Positions 25,354-35,599 of a DNA stretch of 64,000 bases are shown one piece after another. The translations under genes were made by a program, and so were the position numbers. The DNA lies in contig JNJK01000026.1 in the NCBI GenBank assembly GCA_000701625.1, positions 1-64,000 on the forward strand, read 5' to 3'. Under the pieces are notes generated by a model. The model ran no database searches. It was not told where the DNA came from and saw nothing but the letters and a program-made list of their open reading frames with translations. Every line of letters begins with the position of its first letter. Within the stretch, counting starts at the first letter, position 1. Origin of the DNA: Lachnospiraceae bacterium MC2017. Its GTDB lineage: Bacteria; Bacillota; Clostridia; Lachnospirales; Lachnospiraceae.

Positions 25354-28300
25354 ATGGAAAATCAGTGTAGAGCAGGTAATGAATTAGCACCTGTAAAGCC
25401 GCTGCATACCCCTGTGCTTGCGGACGGACGCGAGCATGACGCATGTGGTATCGGAGCTGTCGTAAATATTGACGGTCATACTGATCACAGAGTACTTGAT
25501 GATGCGCTGAGTATCGTAGAGAAGCTTGAGCACAGAGCCGGTAAGGACGCATCAGGAAAGGTCGGTGACGGTGTTGGTATCCTGACACAGATTTCCCATA
25601 AATTTTTCAAGAAGGCTGCAAAGAAATGCGGAATCTCTCTTGGAAGCGCAGGAGATTATGGTGTAGGAATGTTCTTTTTCCCGCAGGATGAGTTAAAAAA
25701 GACATTTGCGATGAAAATGTTTGAGGTGATCTGCGAGAAAAACGGCATCCCGTTTTTGGGATGGAGAGAGGTTCCGGTTCACCCTGAGATACTCGGAGCT
25801 GCAGCACGTGACTGTATGCCGAAGATCGTGCAGTGCTTTGTCGGACGTCCTGAAAACACCGAAAAAGGACTCTCATTTGATCGCCGACTCTATGTGGCAA
25901 GACGCGAGTTTGAGCAGAGTTCCGATGATACATATATATGCTCGCTTTCATCCAGAACTATCGTATACAAGGGAATGTTCCTTGTAAAACAGCTTAGATG
26001 TTTCTTTGAAGATATGCAGGATAAGGATTACGAGACTGCTATCGCGCTTGTACACTCCAGATTTTCCACTAATACAACGCCCAGCTGGCAGAGAGCACAT
26101 CCGTATCGATTCATAGCACATAACGGTGAGATCAATACTATCCGCGGAAATATCGACCGTATGCTTGCCCGTGAGGAGACTCTTTCCAGTCTTGTTATGG
26201 AAAACGATATGGAAAAGATCCTCCCTGTAGTAGACAGAAACGGATCCGATTCTGCCATGCTCGACAACACTCTGGAATTTTTCTACATGAACGGCATGGA
26301 ACTTCCGCTTTCTGTAATGATGATGATTCCTGAACCCTGGAAACATGATCAGTATATAGATGAGAGAAAGAAGGATTTCTATCACTACTATGCGACAATG
26401 ATGGAGCCTTGGGATGGGCCGGCAGCGATCCTTTTCACAGACGGAGATATGTTTGGCGCGACTCTGGATAGAAACGGTCTGCGTCCCAGCCGTTATTACA
26501 TCACTGATGATGGCAGGCTTATACTTTCCAGTGAGGTTGGAGTACTTGATATCGGTGCAGACCATATCGTGAAAAAGTCACGCCTCATGCCGGGACGTAT
26601 CCTTATCGTAGATACAAAGAAAAAGCGCATTATCACAGACGAAGAGTGTAAGGCACACTATGCAGAGTCACAGCCTTATGGTGAGTGGCTTGACCAGAAT
26701 CTGCTGCATCTCTCTAAGTTAAAGATACCTAATCAGAAGATCCCGGTACATGATCAGGAGACAAGAGACCGTCTTTACAAGGTTTTTGGTTATACCTATG
26801 AAGACTTAAAAGACGTTATCATGCCGATGGCAGCAAACCGCGTGGAAGCTACTTCGTCAATGGGTCATGATGTGCCGCTTGCAGTATTGTCAGAAGCACA
26901 TCAGCCGCTTTTCTCATACTTTAAGCAGCTTTTTGCGCAGGTAACCAATCCGCCTATCGACTCTTTAAGAGAGAAAATAGTTACCGACACGACAGTCTAC
27001 ATTGGTTCTGACGGAAATATCCTGCAGGAAAAGGGCGAGAACTGTCGTGTACTTGAGGTAAATAACCCGATCCTTACAGGTACTGACGTGATGAAGATCC
27101 GTGCGCTTCACCAGCCGGGATTCATGACGACAACTATTTCTATACTTTATTACAAAAATACGTCCCTCGAGAAAGCACTGGAACAGCTTATGATCCAGGT
27201 GGATCGCGCATATGCAAAGGGATACAATATCGTGATCCTGTCCGACCGTGGAATTGATGAAAACCACGTGCCGATCCCGTCACTATTGGCTGTTTCGGCA
27301 GTTGAGCAGCATCTCGTTCGTACAAAGAAGAGGACTGCCGTGTCTCTGATCCTTGAATCCGGAGAACCGAGAGATGTTCATCATATGGCGACACTTTTAG
27401 GCTTTGGTGTACGTGCCATCAACCCTTATCTTGCGCATGAAAGTATTTCCGAGCTCATCGATATGGGAATTCTTGATAAGGATTATCATACGGCTATTGA
27501 TGACTACAATCAGGCGATACTTGGCGGAATCGTAAAGATCGCGGCAAAGATGGGAATATCTACACTTCAGTCATACCAGTCTGCGAGGATTTTCGAAGCG
27601 ATCGGTATTTCGCAGGAAGTTATAGATAAATACTTTACCGGCGTTGTAAGCCGTGTAGAAGGTATCGGCTTAAAGGAGATAGCTGAAGGTGTAACCTGGA
27701 GACACGATCGTGCTTTTGACCCGTTGGGACTTGGAGTAGATACGTCTCTTGACAGTATCGGTTTCCATAAACTGAGAAGTGGTGACAGCAAGGAAGATCA
27801 TCTTTACAATCCGCAGACTATCATTGCGCTGCAGAGAGCAACAAAAACCGGAAGCTATGAGAAGTTTAAGGAATATACTGCGCTTATCGACAATGAGAAG
27901 CCACACACTCTCCGGGGACTTTTAGAATTTCAGGCTCAGAAAAAGCCGATTCCGATCGAGGAAGTTGAGCCTGTAAGTGAGATCGTAAAGAGATTTAAGA
28001 CAGGTGCAATGTCCTTTGGATCTATCTCAAAAGAAGCTCATGAGACAATGGCTGTCGCAATGAACCGTCTCGGAGGAAAGTCTAATACGGGAGAAGGCGG
28101 CGAAGCACCTGAGAGATTCGGCACAGAGAAAAACAGTGCCATAAAGCAGGTAGCGAGCGGACGATTTGGCGTTACTGAAGAATATCTTTACAGCGCAAAA
28201 GAGATCCAGATCAAAATGGCGCAGGGGGCAAAGCCCGGAGAAGGCGGACACCTTCCCGGAAAGAAGGTATATCCGTGGGTTGCCCGTATTCGCTATTCGA

Positions 28301-29916
28301 CACCGGGTGTATCTCTGATCTCGCCTCCGCCTCATCACGACATATACTCGATCGAGGATCTGGCACAGCTTATTTACGACCTTAAAAATGCAAACAGAAA
28401 TGCAGCTATTTCAGTAAAGCTCGTATCGGAAGACGGAGTAGGAACCATTGCGTCCGGTGTTGCAAAGGCAGGAGCGCAGGTAATCCTTATTTCCGGATAT
28501 GACGGAGGTACAGGTGCGGCACCGTCCACATCTATCCACAACGCAGGTCTTCCTTGGGAACTTGGCCTTGCGGAAGCACATCAGACACTTATACAGAATG
28601 GTCTCAGAAGCCGTGTACGTATAGAGACAGACGGAAAGCTCATGAGCGGACGTGACGTTGCTATCGCATGTCTTCTTGGAGCAGAGGAGTTCGGCTTTGC
28701 TACAGCTCCACTTGTAACAATGGGTTGTATGATGATGCGTGTCTGCAATCAGGATACATGCCCTGTAGGAATAGCTACACAGAATGAAAAGCTTAGAAAG
28801 AGATTCTGCGGAAAGCCTGAATATGTAATGAATTTCATGAACTTTATCGCAGAAGAAATGCGTGAGATCATGGCATCTCTCGGTTTCCATACGATAGAAG
28901 AGATGGTTGGACGCACAGACTGCCTGAGACTCAAGGATCATCAGATCACTCACAGGGCAGAGACTGTAGATCTTGCGGCTATTATTGATAAAACCTATGC
29001 AGGACAGAAAGAACGTCATTATGATCCCAAAAAGGTCTATGACTTCCACCTGGAGAAGACAGTGGATGAGAAGACACTGCTGCCATCCTTTGAGGACGCA
29101 TTTGGTTCAGGCAGACCTCATGAAGTGTCAGTAAAGGTTTCCAGCACAAACCGTACGGTCGGAACGATCCTCGGTTCTGTTATCACGGAAAAATTCGGAA
29201 ATACGCTTAAGGATGATACTTATGTCGTAAACTGTGAAGGCGGCGTAGGTCAGTCCTTTGGAGCATTTATACCTAAGGGACTCACTCTGAGACTTATAGG
29301 TGACGCAAATGATGGTCTCGGAAAGGGTCTTTCCGGCGGTCATCTGATAGTAACTCCGCCGAAGAACGCAAAGTTCGTACCGTCTGATAACATCATCATC
29401 GGTAACGTGGCGCTTTACGGAGCAACAAGCGGAAAGGCATATATCGAAGGTATCGCAGGAGAGCGTTTCTGCGTCAGAAATTCCGGTGCGACAGCTGTTG
29501 CAGAGGGATGCGGTGACCATGGTCTTGAGTATATGACAGGAGGCCGTGCGGTCATCCTCGGACCTACAGGAAAGAATTTTGCGGCAGGAATGAGCGGCGG
29601 TATTGCGTACGTACTTGATGAAGATCATTCTCTGTATCGCAGGATGAATAAAGATATGGTCTCAATGACAGAAGTCACTGAGAAGTATGATATACAGGAA
29701 TTAAAGGATATTCTCACAGATTATGTTAAAGAAACCGGTTCGCCTCTCGGACGTAAGGTTCTTGATGAGTTTAGCGAGTATCTCCCGCACTTCAAAAAGA
29801 TCGTTCCGAATGATTATCAGAAGATCCTGACGATCATCGGAAAGTATGAAGAACAGGGTATCTCGCATGAAAACGCAGTGCTCGAAGCATTTAGAGAATC
29901 CGGCGCTGCGATCTGA
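25354..29916 (+). CDS. gltB: Glutamate synthase (NADPH/ferredoxin), large subunit
   Basis: 1,520 residues, the family length. Makes glutamate from glutamine and 2-oxoglutarate. N-terminal class II glutaminase domain with nucleophile Cys31 in 'HDACGIG' after a 30-residue propeptide, central domain, FMN-binding TIM barrel (~residues 860-1190: 'SFGSISKEAHETMA...GGKSNTGEGGE'), the 3Fe-4S cluster cysteines 1125, 1131 and 1136 in 'CMMMRVCNQDTCPVG', and the C-terminal beta-helix (GXGXG) domain. AGAGGAGG precedes the ATG. gltD follows 29 bp later. Expression is probably controlled by the terminator-bearing leader upstream. Confidence 0.97.
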   Translation: MENQCRAGNELAPVKPLHTPVLADGREHDACGIGAVVNIDGHTDHRVLDDALSIVEKLEHRAGKDASGKVGDGVGILTQISHKFFKKAAKKCGISLGSAGDYGVGMFFFPQDELKKTFAMKMFEVICEKNGIPFLGWREVPVHPEILGAAARDCMPKIVQCFVGRPENTEKGLSFDRRLYVARREFEQSSDDTYICSLSSRTIVYKGMFLVKQLRCFFEDMQDKDYETAIALVHSRFSTNTTPSWQRAHPYRFIAHNGEINTIRGNIDRMLAREETLSSLVMENDMEKILPVVDRNGSDSAMLDNTLEFFYMNGMELPLSVMMMIPEPWKHDQYIDERKKDFYHYYATMMEPWDGPAAILFTDGDMFGATLDRNGLRPSRYYITDDGRLILSSEVGVLDIGADHIVKKSRLMPGRILIVDTKKKRIITDEECKAHYAESQPYGEWLDQNLLHLSKLKIPNQKIPVHDQETRDRLYKVFGYTYEDLKDVIMPMAANRVEATSSMGHDVPLAVLSEAHQPLFSYFKQLFAQVTNPPIDSLREKIVTDTTVYIGSDGNILQEKGENCRVLEVNNPILTGTDVMKIRALHQPGFMTTTISILYYKNTSLEKALEQLMIQVDRAYAKGYNIVILSDRGIDENHVPIPSLLAVSAVEQHLVRTKKRTAVSLILESGEPRDVHHMATLLGFGVRAINPYLAHESISELIDMGILDKDYHTAIDDYNQAILGGIVKIAAKMGISTLQSYQSARIFEAIGISQEVIDKYFTGVVSRVEGIGLKEIAEGVTWRHDRAFDPLGLGVDTSLDSIGFHKLRSGDSKEDHLYNPQTIIALQRATKTGSYEKFKEYTALIDNEKPHTLRGLLEFQAQKKPIPIEEVEPVSEIVKRFKTGAMSFGSISKEAHETMAVAMNRLGGKSNTGEGGEAPERFGTEKNSAIKQVASGRFGVTEEYLYSAKEIQIKMAQGAKPGEGGHLPGKKVYPWVARIRYSTPGVSLISPPPHHDIYSIEDLAQLIYDLKNANRNAAISVKLVSEDGVGTIASGVAKAGAQVILISGYDGGTGAAPSTSIHNAGLPWELGLAEAHQTLIQNGLRSRVRIETDGKLMSGRDVAIACLLGAEEFGFATAPLVTMGCMMMRVCNQDTCPVGIATQNEKLRKRFCGKPEYVMNFMNFIAEEMREIMASLGFHTIEEMVGRTDCLRLKDHQITHRAETVDLAAIIDKTYAGQKERHYDPKKVYDFHLEKTVDEKTLLPSFEDAFGSGRPHEVSVKVSSTNRTVGTILGSVITEKFGNTLKDDTYVVNCEGGVGQSFGAFIPKGLTLRLIGDANDGLGKGLSGGHLIVTPPKNAKFVPSDNIIIGNVALYGATSGKAYIEGIAGERFCVRNSGATAVAEGCGDHGLEYMTGGRAVILGPTGKNFAAGMSGGIAYVLDEDHSLYRRMNKDMVSMTEVTEKYDIQELKDILTDYVKETGSPLGRKVLDEFSEYLPHFKKIVPNDYQKILTIIGKYEEQGISHENAVLEAFRESGAAI

Positions 29917-29945
29917 GTGAATTATAACCGAAAGAGAGGATAGAA

Positions 29946-31478
29946 ATGGGAAAACCAACCGGATTTCTGGAATATGATAGAGTTGAAGATACGATCATAC
30001 CGGTAAAAGACAGGATCAAAAGTTTTAAAGAATTTCACACTGCATTAGATTCGGAAGCACGAAGAGACCAGGCATCACGCTGCATGAATTGCGGCGTGCC
30101 GCTCTGCCAGTCTGCAATGAAGCTCTCCGGCATGGTGACAGGGTGCCCTTTGCACAACCTTATTCCTGAGTGGAATGATGAGATATATCATGGACATTAT
30201 GAACATGCTTTAAGCAGACTGGTAAAGACATCCAGTTTCCCTGAGTTTACGGGAAGAGTATGCCCTGCACTTTGCGAGAAGGCCTGCATCTGCGGTATGA
30301 ATGACAGTCCTGTAACGATCCACAATAATGAATTATTCCTGATCGAGAAGGGCTTTAAAGAGGGCTGGATGAAGCCCAGGGTTCCTGCTGTAAGGAGCGG
30401 AAAGCGCGTTGCTGTAGTAGGAAGCGGACCTTCAGGGCTTGCTGTTGCGGACCGTCTGAATCAGAGAGGCCACAATGTGACTGTATATGAGCGTGACGAC
30501 CGTGTTGGTGGTCTGCTTATGTACGGTATCCCGAATATGAAGCTTGATAAGTCAGTTATTGAGCGCAGACGTAAGCTCATGGAAGCAGAGGGCGTAGTGT
30601 TCCGTACAGGAGTGGATGTAGGAGGAGAAGGCGAAAATGCTGTTTCTGCAGACGAACTTCGTGCAGAATATGATGCAGTAGTACTTTGCTGCGGCGCAAA
30701 GAAACCGCGTCCTCTGGCAGTACCCGGATTTGAAGAGGTAGAAGGCGTTCACTATGCTGTAGATTTCCTCACAAATACCACTAAAAATCTGCTCGCAGGC
30801 AGACTTACCGCAGCAAATGGTACAGGTGTGTCAAAACGCGGCAGAAAGAAGAAAGAAGAGAACCTTATCAGTGCAAAGAACCTCAATGTTGTCATCGTTG
30901 GTGGTGGTGATACAGGAAATGACTGTGTAGGTACATGTATCCGCGAAGGCTGTAAGTCTGTGACGCAGATCGAGATGATGCCAAAGCCTCCGGTAGAAAG
31001 AGCTGAGAGCAATCCGTGGCCGGAGTGGCCAAAGGTCTTAAAGACTGACTATGGCCAGCAGGAAGCTATCGAAGAATTCGGGTATGATCCGCGAATCTAT
31101 GAAACGACCGTTAAAGAGCTCGTGACAAATAAATCGGGAAAGCTCACAGCGGTAAAAACTGTACAGGTGAAGTTTGAAGATCGTCAGATGAAGGAAGTTC
31201 CCGGCACTGAGAAGACATTAAAGTGCGATCTTCTCCTGATCGCAGCCGGATTTATCGGATGCCAGGACTATGTCGCAGACGCATTTCAGGTAGAGCGCGG
31301 ACCACGTGGAACAGTCAGCACCTCAACACCGGAAACTTATGCCACAGACAAAGCAAAAGTCTTCACAGCAGGAGACATGCACCGTGGACAGTCTCTCGTA
31401 GTCTGGGCAATAGCCGAAGGCCGTCACTGCGCCAAAGAAGTAGACGAGTACCTTATGGGTTATACTACGTTGGAGTAA
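29946..31478 (+). CDS. gltD: Glutamate synthase, small subunit
   Basis: 510 residues. Transfers electrons from NAD(P)H through FAD and two 4Fe-4S clusters to GltB. Cysteine clusters are visible at the N-terminus ('CMNCGVPLC', 'GCPLHN', 'CPALCEKACICG'), then the first dinucleotide fold 'VAVVGSGPSGLAVADRL' at ~144-160, 'YERDDRVGGLLMYGIPNMKLDK', the second fold 'VVIVGGGDTGNDCVGT' and the closing 'FTAGDMHRGQSLVVWAIAEGR'. AGAGAGGATAG precedes the ATG. A ~12-residue insertion rich in Lys/Arg (~294-306, 'KRGRKKKEE') is slightly unusual. Second gene of the gltBD operon. Confidence 0.96.
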   Translation: MGKPTGFLEYDRVEDTIIPVKDRIKSFKEFHTALDSEARRDQASRCMNCGVPLCQSAMKLSGMVTGCPLHNLIPEWNDEIYHGHYEHALSRLVKTSSFPEFTGRVCPALCEKACICGMNDSPVTIHNNELFLIEKGFKEGWMKPRVPAVRSGKRVAVVGSGPSGLAVADRLNQRGHNVTVYERDDRVGGLLMYGIPNMKLDKSVIERRRKLMEAEGVVFRTGVDVGGEGENAVSADELRAEYDAVVLCCGAKKPRPLAVPGFEEVEGVHYAVDFLTNTTKNLLAGRLTAANGTGVSKRGRKKKEENLISAKNLNVVIVGGGDTGNDCVGTCIREGCKSVTQIEMMPKPPVERAESNPWPEWPKVLKTDYGQQEAIEEFGYDPRIYETTVKELVTNKSGKLTAVKTVQVKFEDRQMKEVPGTEKTLKCDLLLIAAGFIGCQDYVADAFQVERGPRGTVSTSTPETYATDKAKVFTAGDMHRGQSLVVWAIAEGRHCAKEVDEYLMGYTTLE

Positions 31479-31514
31479 GGTAAAGGTTGAGGTAAAAATA
31501 AAAAAGAATCGTTT

Positions 31515-31544
31515 AAGACGGAGGTGTAAGATCCTCCGTCTTTT
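31515..31544 (+). terminator. Terminator of gltBD
   Basis: AAGACGGAGG pairs with CCTCCGTCTT across an 8-base loop; T-run TTTT follows. Confidence 0.88.
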
Positions 31545-31726
31545 CGTTTGCTTTTTGATAAATGAATAAAAACAGAAACAATTCATTTTTTTGTATAGGT
31601 TAATGTGATTTGAGTCGATAAATGATATGTACAGTTTTATTGTCTGCGCTGATAGCGCAGGGTGTTTCAAGGAGGTTAATTTAAAGAAACTGGTAAGGCT
31701 ATATCACAGGAAGGGGATTTATTATT

Positions 31727-34700
31727 ATGAGGAAAAAGCGGATAACAAGCATTTTTTTGTCAGTGCTGTTGACGGCGACCATGGTGATCGGTTCGTCAAA
31801 TACCCTGATCTTTGCTGAAAAAATGGGTAGTGATGAACCATCATATAAGATCACAGATGTCGGAGATGAGTATGTTGATCCTGTCGAGCTTTCACTTACA
31901 CTTGATAAGGCGAGCTATGAAGCAGGAGAAAGTGTAAAATCGACACTTAAGATAAAGAATAACTATCAGATTCCGATTAATGTGTCTCTTACCAATACAG
32001 CTCCGGAAGGGTATGAGATAGGAAAGGCGGATAGTGTTCAATCTGTAGCTGCAGGAGAAACAAAAGAAGTTGTTGTTGTTTACAATGTCCCAACAATGGT
32101 TGCAAAACAGAAACTTGACATTTCGTCTGAGTTTAAAGCGTTTGGGACTATCAACGGTTACGAAACCAGCGATAAAAAGATCGCTAGAGTTAATAAAAAA
32201 GGATCTGTTAAGTTTAAGAAAACAGGAACTGTTACGATCAAAGCTTATCAAGGGCGTGGCAAACAAAAGACTTTTGTAAGCAAGAAAGTTGTACTGAATG
32301 TTGAAGTGCCAAAGGCACAGAAAAAGGTTCAGCTTAATGCCGGAGCAACGGCGGATGCGATCAGCTTCTTTGATGGAATTACTAATGCGAAGCCTACAAA
32401 ATGGACTTCCTCCAAGACATCAGTAGCAACAGTAGATGAAACAACCGGTGAGATAAAGGCACTTAGTGCTGGAAATACCACGATTACAGCATATTTTGGT
32501 GAAGGAAAAAATGCCGCAAAGTATCCGGTAAAGATCAAGATTCCTAAAGGGGCAGCCGGAACAAGTTCGACTGCTTCCACAAAAGAGACTGCTTCTGATG
32601 AAAGTCATATAACAGCAGTATCTGAGGAGAAGGAGCTTTCAGCAGAGGCAACGGCAAAAGCAAATGATGCTAACGTTACGTTTAAGTCTACAGTTAAGTA
32701 TACCTATGGAACATCCGGAAGCGGTGAGATCAGTGCAAGCTTTGCTGATGACACGGATAGCATTGTTAAAATTGAAAATTTCACGACAAGTGAGAGAAAT
32801 GTACTGGCGAACACAGCTACAGATGTAACATTTAAGGCAACGCTTAGGTCACGTGAACTTCTGGATTCACCCACGGTTAAAGTGTTTGATGGAGATGGTA
32901 ATGAAATTGATACCATGAATGACAATGGTGAAGACGGTGACCAGGAAGCCAATGATGGTATTTTCACAGCGACAGTAACCTTGAATAATGCAAAGGGCGA
33001 AAAGAAATATCATGCGGAATTTGATGACACAGAAACAAATGTACAAAGCATATATTTCTATGAACCAATTAATGATGATGAAAGAGCCGCAGCAAGTGGA
33101 GCTTTAGCACAGAATAGTGCTGATGATGTAGAAACCTACATTAAAGACAATAGTGCTTTCTTCCAAGATGCTGTTAGAGACGGCGATAAGGTAACATTCA
33201 CTACTGCAAGTGGTATTAACGGTGTTTGGGAAGAGCAACCGACTCCTGCAACAAGCGGTGATGCGCAAACAGGTAAAGGTTCTTTAATTTCTAAAGATGT
33301 TGAAGAGATCGAGGAAAATGTCGGTATCACTGAGGAAAACGATGGAAGCATTTCAAGCGTTATTCTCTCTGACAATTCGGGAGCATACGATCCGTCTAAA
33401 GAGTCCAAAGTATTAGTTGTACGTCCGTTCCACGGTACTGAATTCCCGTATGAAGATTTTGCGGATCAGGGTATAGAACTCTCTGCTTCAGCGGAGATAA
33501 TAAACGATGATTATGCAGATCTCGACGTCTTTAAGTCTTTCGGCGCTTATGGAACGGTATTGCTTGACTCTCATGGAACTACATATAAGGATACACCGTA
33601 TCTCCTTACAGGCTATACAATTGATCCATACACAGCGGGATATGACGCTGATTTCCAGGCAGGAAGAGTAATTGTATTTAATAGCGGCCTTGTAGCAGTT
33701 GGTCCAAAATTCTTTGAAGATTATTATTCTGCATCAGAACTGAAGAATACAAAACTTTTCCTTGGTACATGTTACAGCAGCGCTGCTGATGAAGTGATAC
33801 CGAAGAAACTTGTTGCTAAGGGCGCGGCTGCTGTATATGGCTATGATGATGTAGTTACTGTAGGTTACTGCAACGATACTCTTGAAGCGGTTGTTGATTC
33901 CATCAAGGAAGGTGATTCAACAAAGGATGCCTACGAGGATGCTGTAGCTAAATGTGGTGCGAAGGATCCTAATAATACTGATACAGACTTCCTGTATGAA
34001 GGCATTGAAGCTACTCAGGGACAGATAGTGGGTCAGGTATTTGATTATAGCAACAATGAACCTATACCTGGAGCATTTGTATCAGTATGGAATGGTGATA
34101 CGGCTGTTGCGACAGAACCTGTAGCGTATAATGGCTCGTTTACAGTATTTGTCGCACCCGGAACCTATGATGTTGTCGTATCTGCATACGGATATGTTAC
34201 AGACAGAAGAACCGATATAGAAGTTGAAGCAGGAGGAAGAACACGTCTCGGAAATGCTATAATGCTAAGACCTGCAGGTAATACATCAACTAAGGTTTAT
34301 GGAATAGTTGATGATGCAGTAACTGCTAAGCCTATAAAAGAAGCGATTATCAGATTCAGGAAGGGAAGAGATAATACAACGGGTGATTATCTTAAGTATG
34401 CGTCCGGAACGGATGTAGTACTTCTGACGGATGCAGATGGAAAATATGAAATTACTGATCTTCCGTATGGATATTACACCATGGAAGTAAGTTATGCAGG
34501 ATATAGCACGTCCTACAGGAATATAGTTGCAGGTGATAGTGAGGAAAATCAGAATGTCTCATTGTCGAGATTCCTTGGAGAGGGTGCTTTTAGAGTAAAG
34601 CTACTGTGGAATACACTACCTTATGATATTGATTCACATATGGTAGGTCCTACACCTGATGGAGCATTTTTCCATACGTGGTATAGCGATATGTATGCTT

Positions 34701-35203
34701 GGGAAAATGGGACGTATGTAGCTGACCTTGATCGTGATGATACAGACTCTGAAGGTCCAGAGGTTACAACTGTTAGAACAGCAGCTGATGGGAAGTACTA
34801 TTTCTTCGTTCATAATTATTCTGCTGATAGAAATAATGAGCCAACACCATTAGCAGGATCTGGCGCATATGCAGAGGTATATAGGGGAGATTCTCTAATT
34901 GCCACCTACCATGTTCCTGTAGCTGGTAGCGGTGTGTATTGGAATGTATTTATGTATGATAGTGTAGCTGATACATTTACTGAGACAGGCACTATATCGG
35001 ATACTGCATATACTGGTGATTATGGAATCACATTGTTCGATCAGTATGATAATCTTGCATATGATGATTATGATGATCCAGATGACGATGATGACAACCC
35101 TGACGCCGATGAGTATTCAATCCAAAGTGTATCTGGCATAAAGGATGAGAACTATCTAAAGAAAGCTATTAAGGAAGACAGATCCTTTGTTCCGGCTAAG
35201 TAA
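31727..35203 (+). CDS. Secreted caspase-fold (clan CD) protein with BIG2 and carboxypeptidase-regulatory-like domains
   Basis: 1,158 residues. Signal peptide 1-30 (RKKRITSIFLSVLLTATMVIGSSNTLIFA). Residues ~50-125 form a CARDB-like Ig domain, ~225-275 a BIG2 domain ('SSKTSVATVDETTGEIKALSAGNTTITAYFG'). Residues ~555-760 look like a clan-CD peptidase: a strand ending 'VLLDSHGTTYK' (His616) and a second ending 'KLFLGTCYSSAADEVI' (Cys682), then 'KGAAAVYGYDDVV'. These are the His/Cys dyad positions of caspases and gingipain-like proteases. Residues ~766-945 hold two carboxypeptidase-regulatory-like modules and ~948-1080 resembles YfaP/DUF2135 ('LLWNTLPYDIDSHMVGP'). No LPxTG or dockerin seen. Substrate unknown; could be autocatalytic or a degenerate binder. 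GGAAGGGGA precedes the ATG. Confidence 0.7.
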   Translation: MRKKRITSIFLSVLLTATMVIGSSNTLIFAEKMGSDEPSYKITDVGDEYVDPVELSLTLDKASYEAGESVKSTLKIKNNYQIPINVSLTNTAPEGYEIGKADSVQSVAAGETKEVVVVYNVPTMVAKQKLDISSEFKAFGTINGYETSDKKIARVNKKGSVKFKKTGTVTIKAYQGRGKQKTFVSKKVVLNVEVPKAQKKVQLNAGATADAISFFDGITNAKPTKWTSSKTSVATVDETTGEIKALSAGNTTITAYFGEGKNAAKYPVKIKIPKGAAGTSSTASTKETASDESHITAVSEEKELSAEATAKANDANVTFKSTVKYTYGTSGSGEISASFADDTDSIVKIENFTTSERNVLANTATDVTFKATLRSRELLDSPTVKVFDGDGNEIDTMNDNGEDGDQEANDGIFTATVTLNNAKGEKKYHAEFDDTETNVQSIYFYEPINDDERAAASGALAQNSADDVETYIKDNSAFFQDAVRDGDKVTFTTASGINGVWEEQPTPATSGDAQTGKGSLISKDVEEIEENVGITEENDGSISSVILSDNSGAYDPSKESKVLVVRPFHGTEFPYEDFADQGIELSASAEIINDDYADLDVFKSFGAYGTVLLDSHGTTYKDTPYLLTGYTIDPYTAGYDADFQAGRVIVFNSGLVAVGPKFFEDYYSASELKNTKLFLGTCYSSAADEVIPKKLVAKGAAAVYGYDDVVTVGYCNDTLEAVVDSIKEGDSTKDAYEDAVAKCGAKDPNNTDTDFLYEGIEATQGQIVGQVFDYSNNEPIPGAFVSVWNGDTAVATEPVAYNGSFTVFVAPGTYDVVVSAYGYVTDRRTDIEVEAGGRTRLGNAIMLRPAGNTSTKVYGIVDDAVTAKPIKEAIIRFRKGRDNTTGDYLKYASGTDVVLLTDADGKYEITDLPYGYYTMEVSYAGYSTSYRNIVAGDSEENQNVSLSRFLGEGAFRVKLLWNTLPYDIDSHMVGPTPDGAFFHTWYSDMYAWENGTYVADLDRDDTDSEGPEVTTVRTAADGKYYFFVHNYSADRNNEPTPLAGSGAYAEVYRGDSLIATYHVPVAGSGVYWNVFMYDSVADTFTETGTISDTAYTGDYGITLFDQYDNLAYDDYDDPDDDDDNPDADEYSIQSVSGIKDENYLKKAIKEDRSFVPAK

Positions 35204-35239
35204 AGAAAGTAAATTATGTAACTAAATTATGTAACCAGG

Positions 35240-35281
35240 AACACCGCCGCATGGAGTAAAATCCGTGCGGCGGTGTTTTTT
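35240..35281 (+). terminator. Terminator of the caspase-fold protein gene
   Basis: AACACCGCCGCA pairs with TGCGGCGGTGTT around a 14-base loop, followed by a T-run. Confidence 0.9.
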
Positions 35282-35366
35282 GACTTATAGAAATTCCGTT
35301 GGAATTTCTATAAGTCAAAAAATGCACTACGTGCATTAGGATGTGACGCGCGCGGATAGGAAGAGC
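35281..35366. repeat. Dispersed palindromic element B, copy 2
   Basis: 86 bases matching 12861-12946 with four substitutions. Here the first hairpin is perfect over 16 bp (ACTTATAGAAATTCC/GGAATTTCTATAAGT), two of the four changes restoring pairs that are broken in copy 1. The rest of this 396-bp gap (35367-35512) is AT-rich with no gene seen. Confidence 0.85.
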
Positions 35367-35512
35367 GACATATGGTTAAATATAACAAATTTGAGTATAA
35401 CCTATACTAATTTAAAAATCGCAACAAACAATTGATAGATGCTTAAAAAGAGTAGTAAACATACGGCTTTAAAAAAGAACAAAAGTTATACGTAGAAAAC
35501 CATAAAACGGTG

Positions 35513-35541
35513 TTGACACACTAACTTCGCAAGAGTATTAT
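35513..35541 (+). promoter_or_regulatory. Promoter of the feo operon
   Basis: TTGACA (35513-35518), 17-bp spacer, TATTAT (35536-35541). Confidence 0.8.
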
Positions 35542-35552
35542 TTAGAACGCAA

Positions 35553-35571
35553 GAAAATGATACTCATTATC
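35553..35571. promoter_or_regulatory. Fur box upstream of feoA
   Basis: GAAAATGATACTCATTATC matches 17 of 19 positions of the classical Fur box (GATAATGATAATCATTATC). It lies just downstream of the -10 box, so iron-loaded Fur should block transcription of the iron(II) transport operon. Confidence 0.88.
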
Positions 35572-35599
35572 AAAGAAATTTATCGGGAGGTGCTTATTG

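Noticed and set aside
25948-29628. Long frames on the minus strand inside gltB (for example 25948-26565, 28411-29049, 29128-29628)
   Set aside because: They lie opposite a fully recognised gene, lack ribosome sites and have Cys/Ser/Ile-rich compositions typical of antisense frames.
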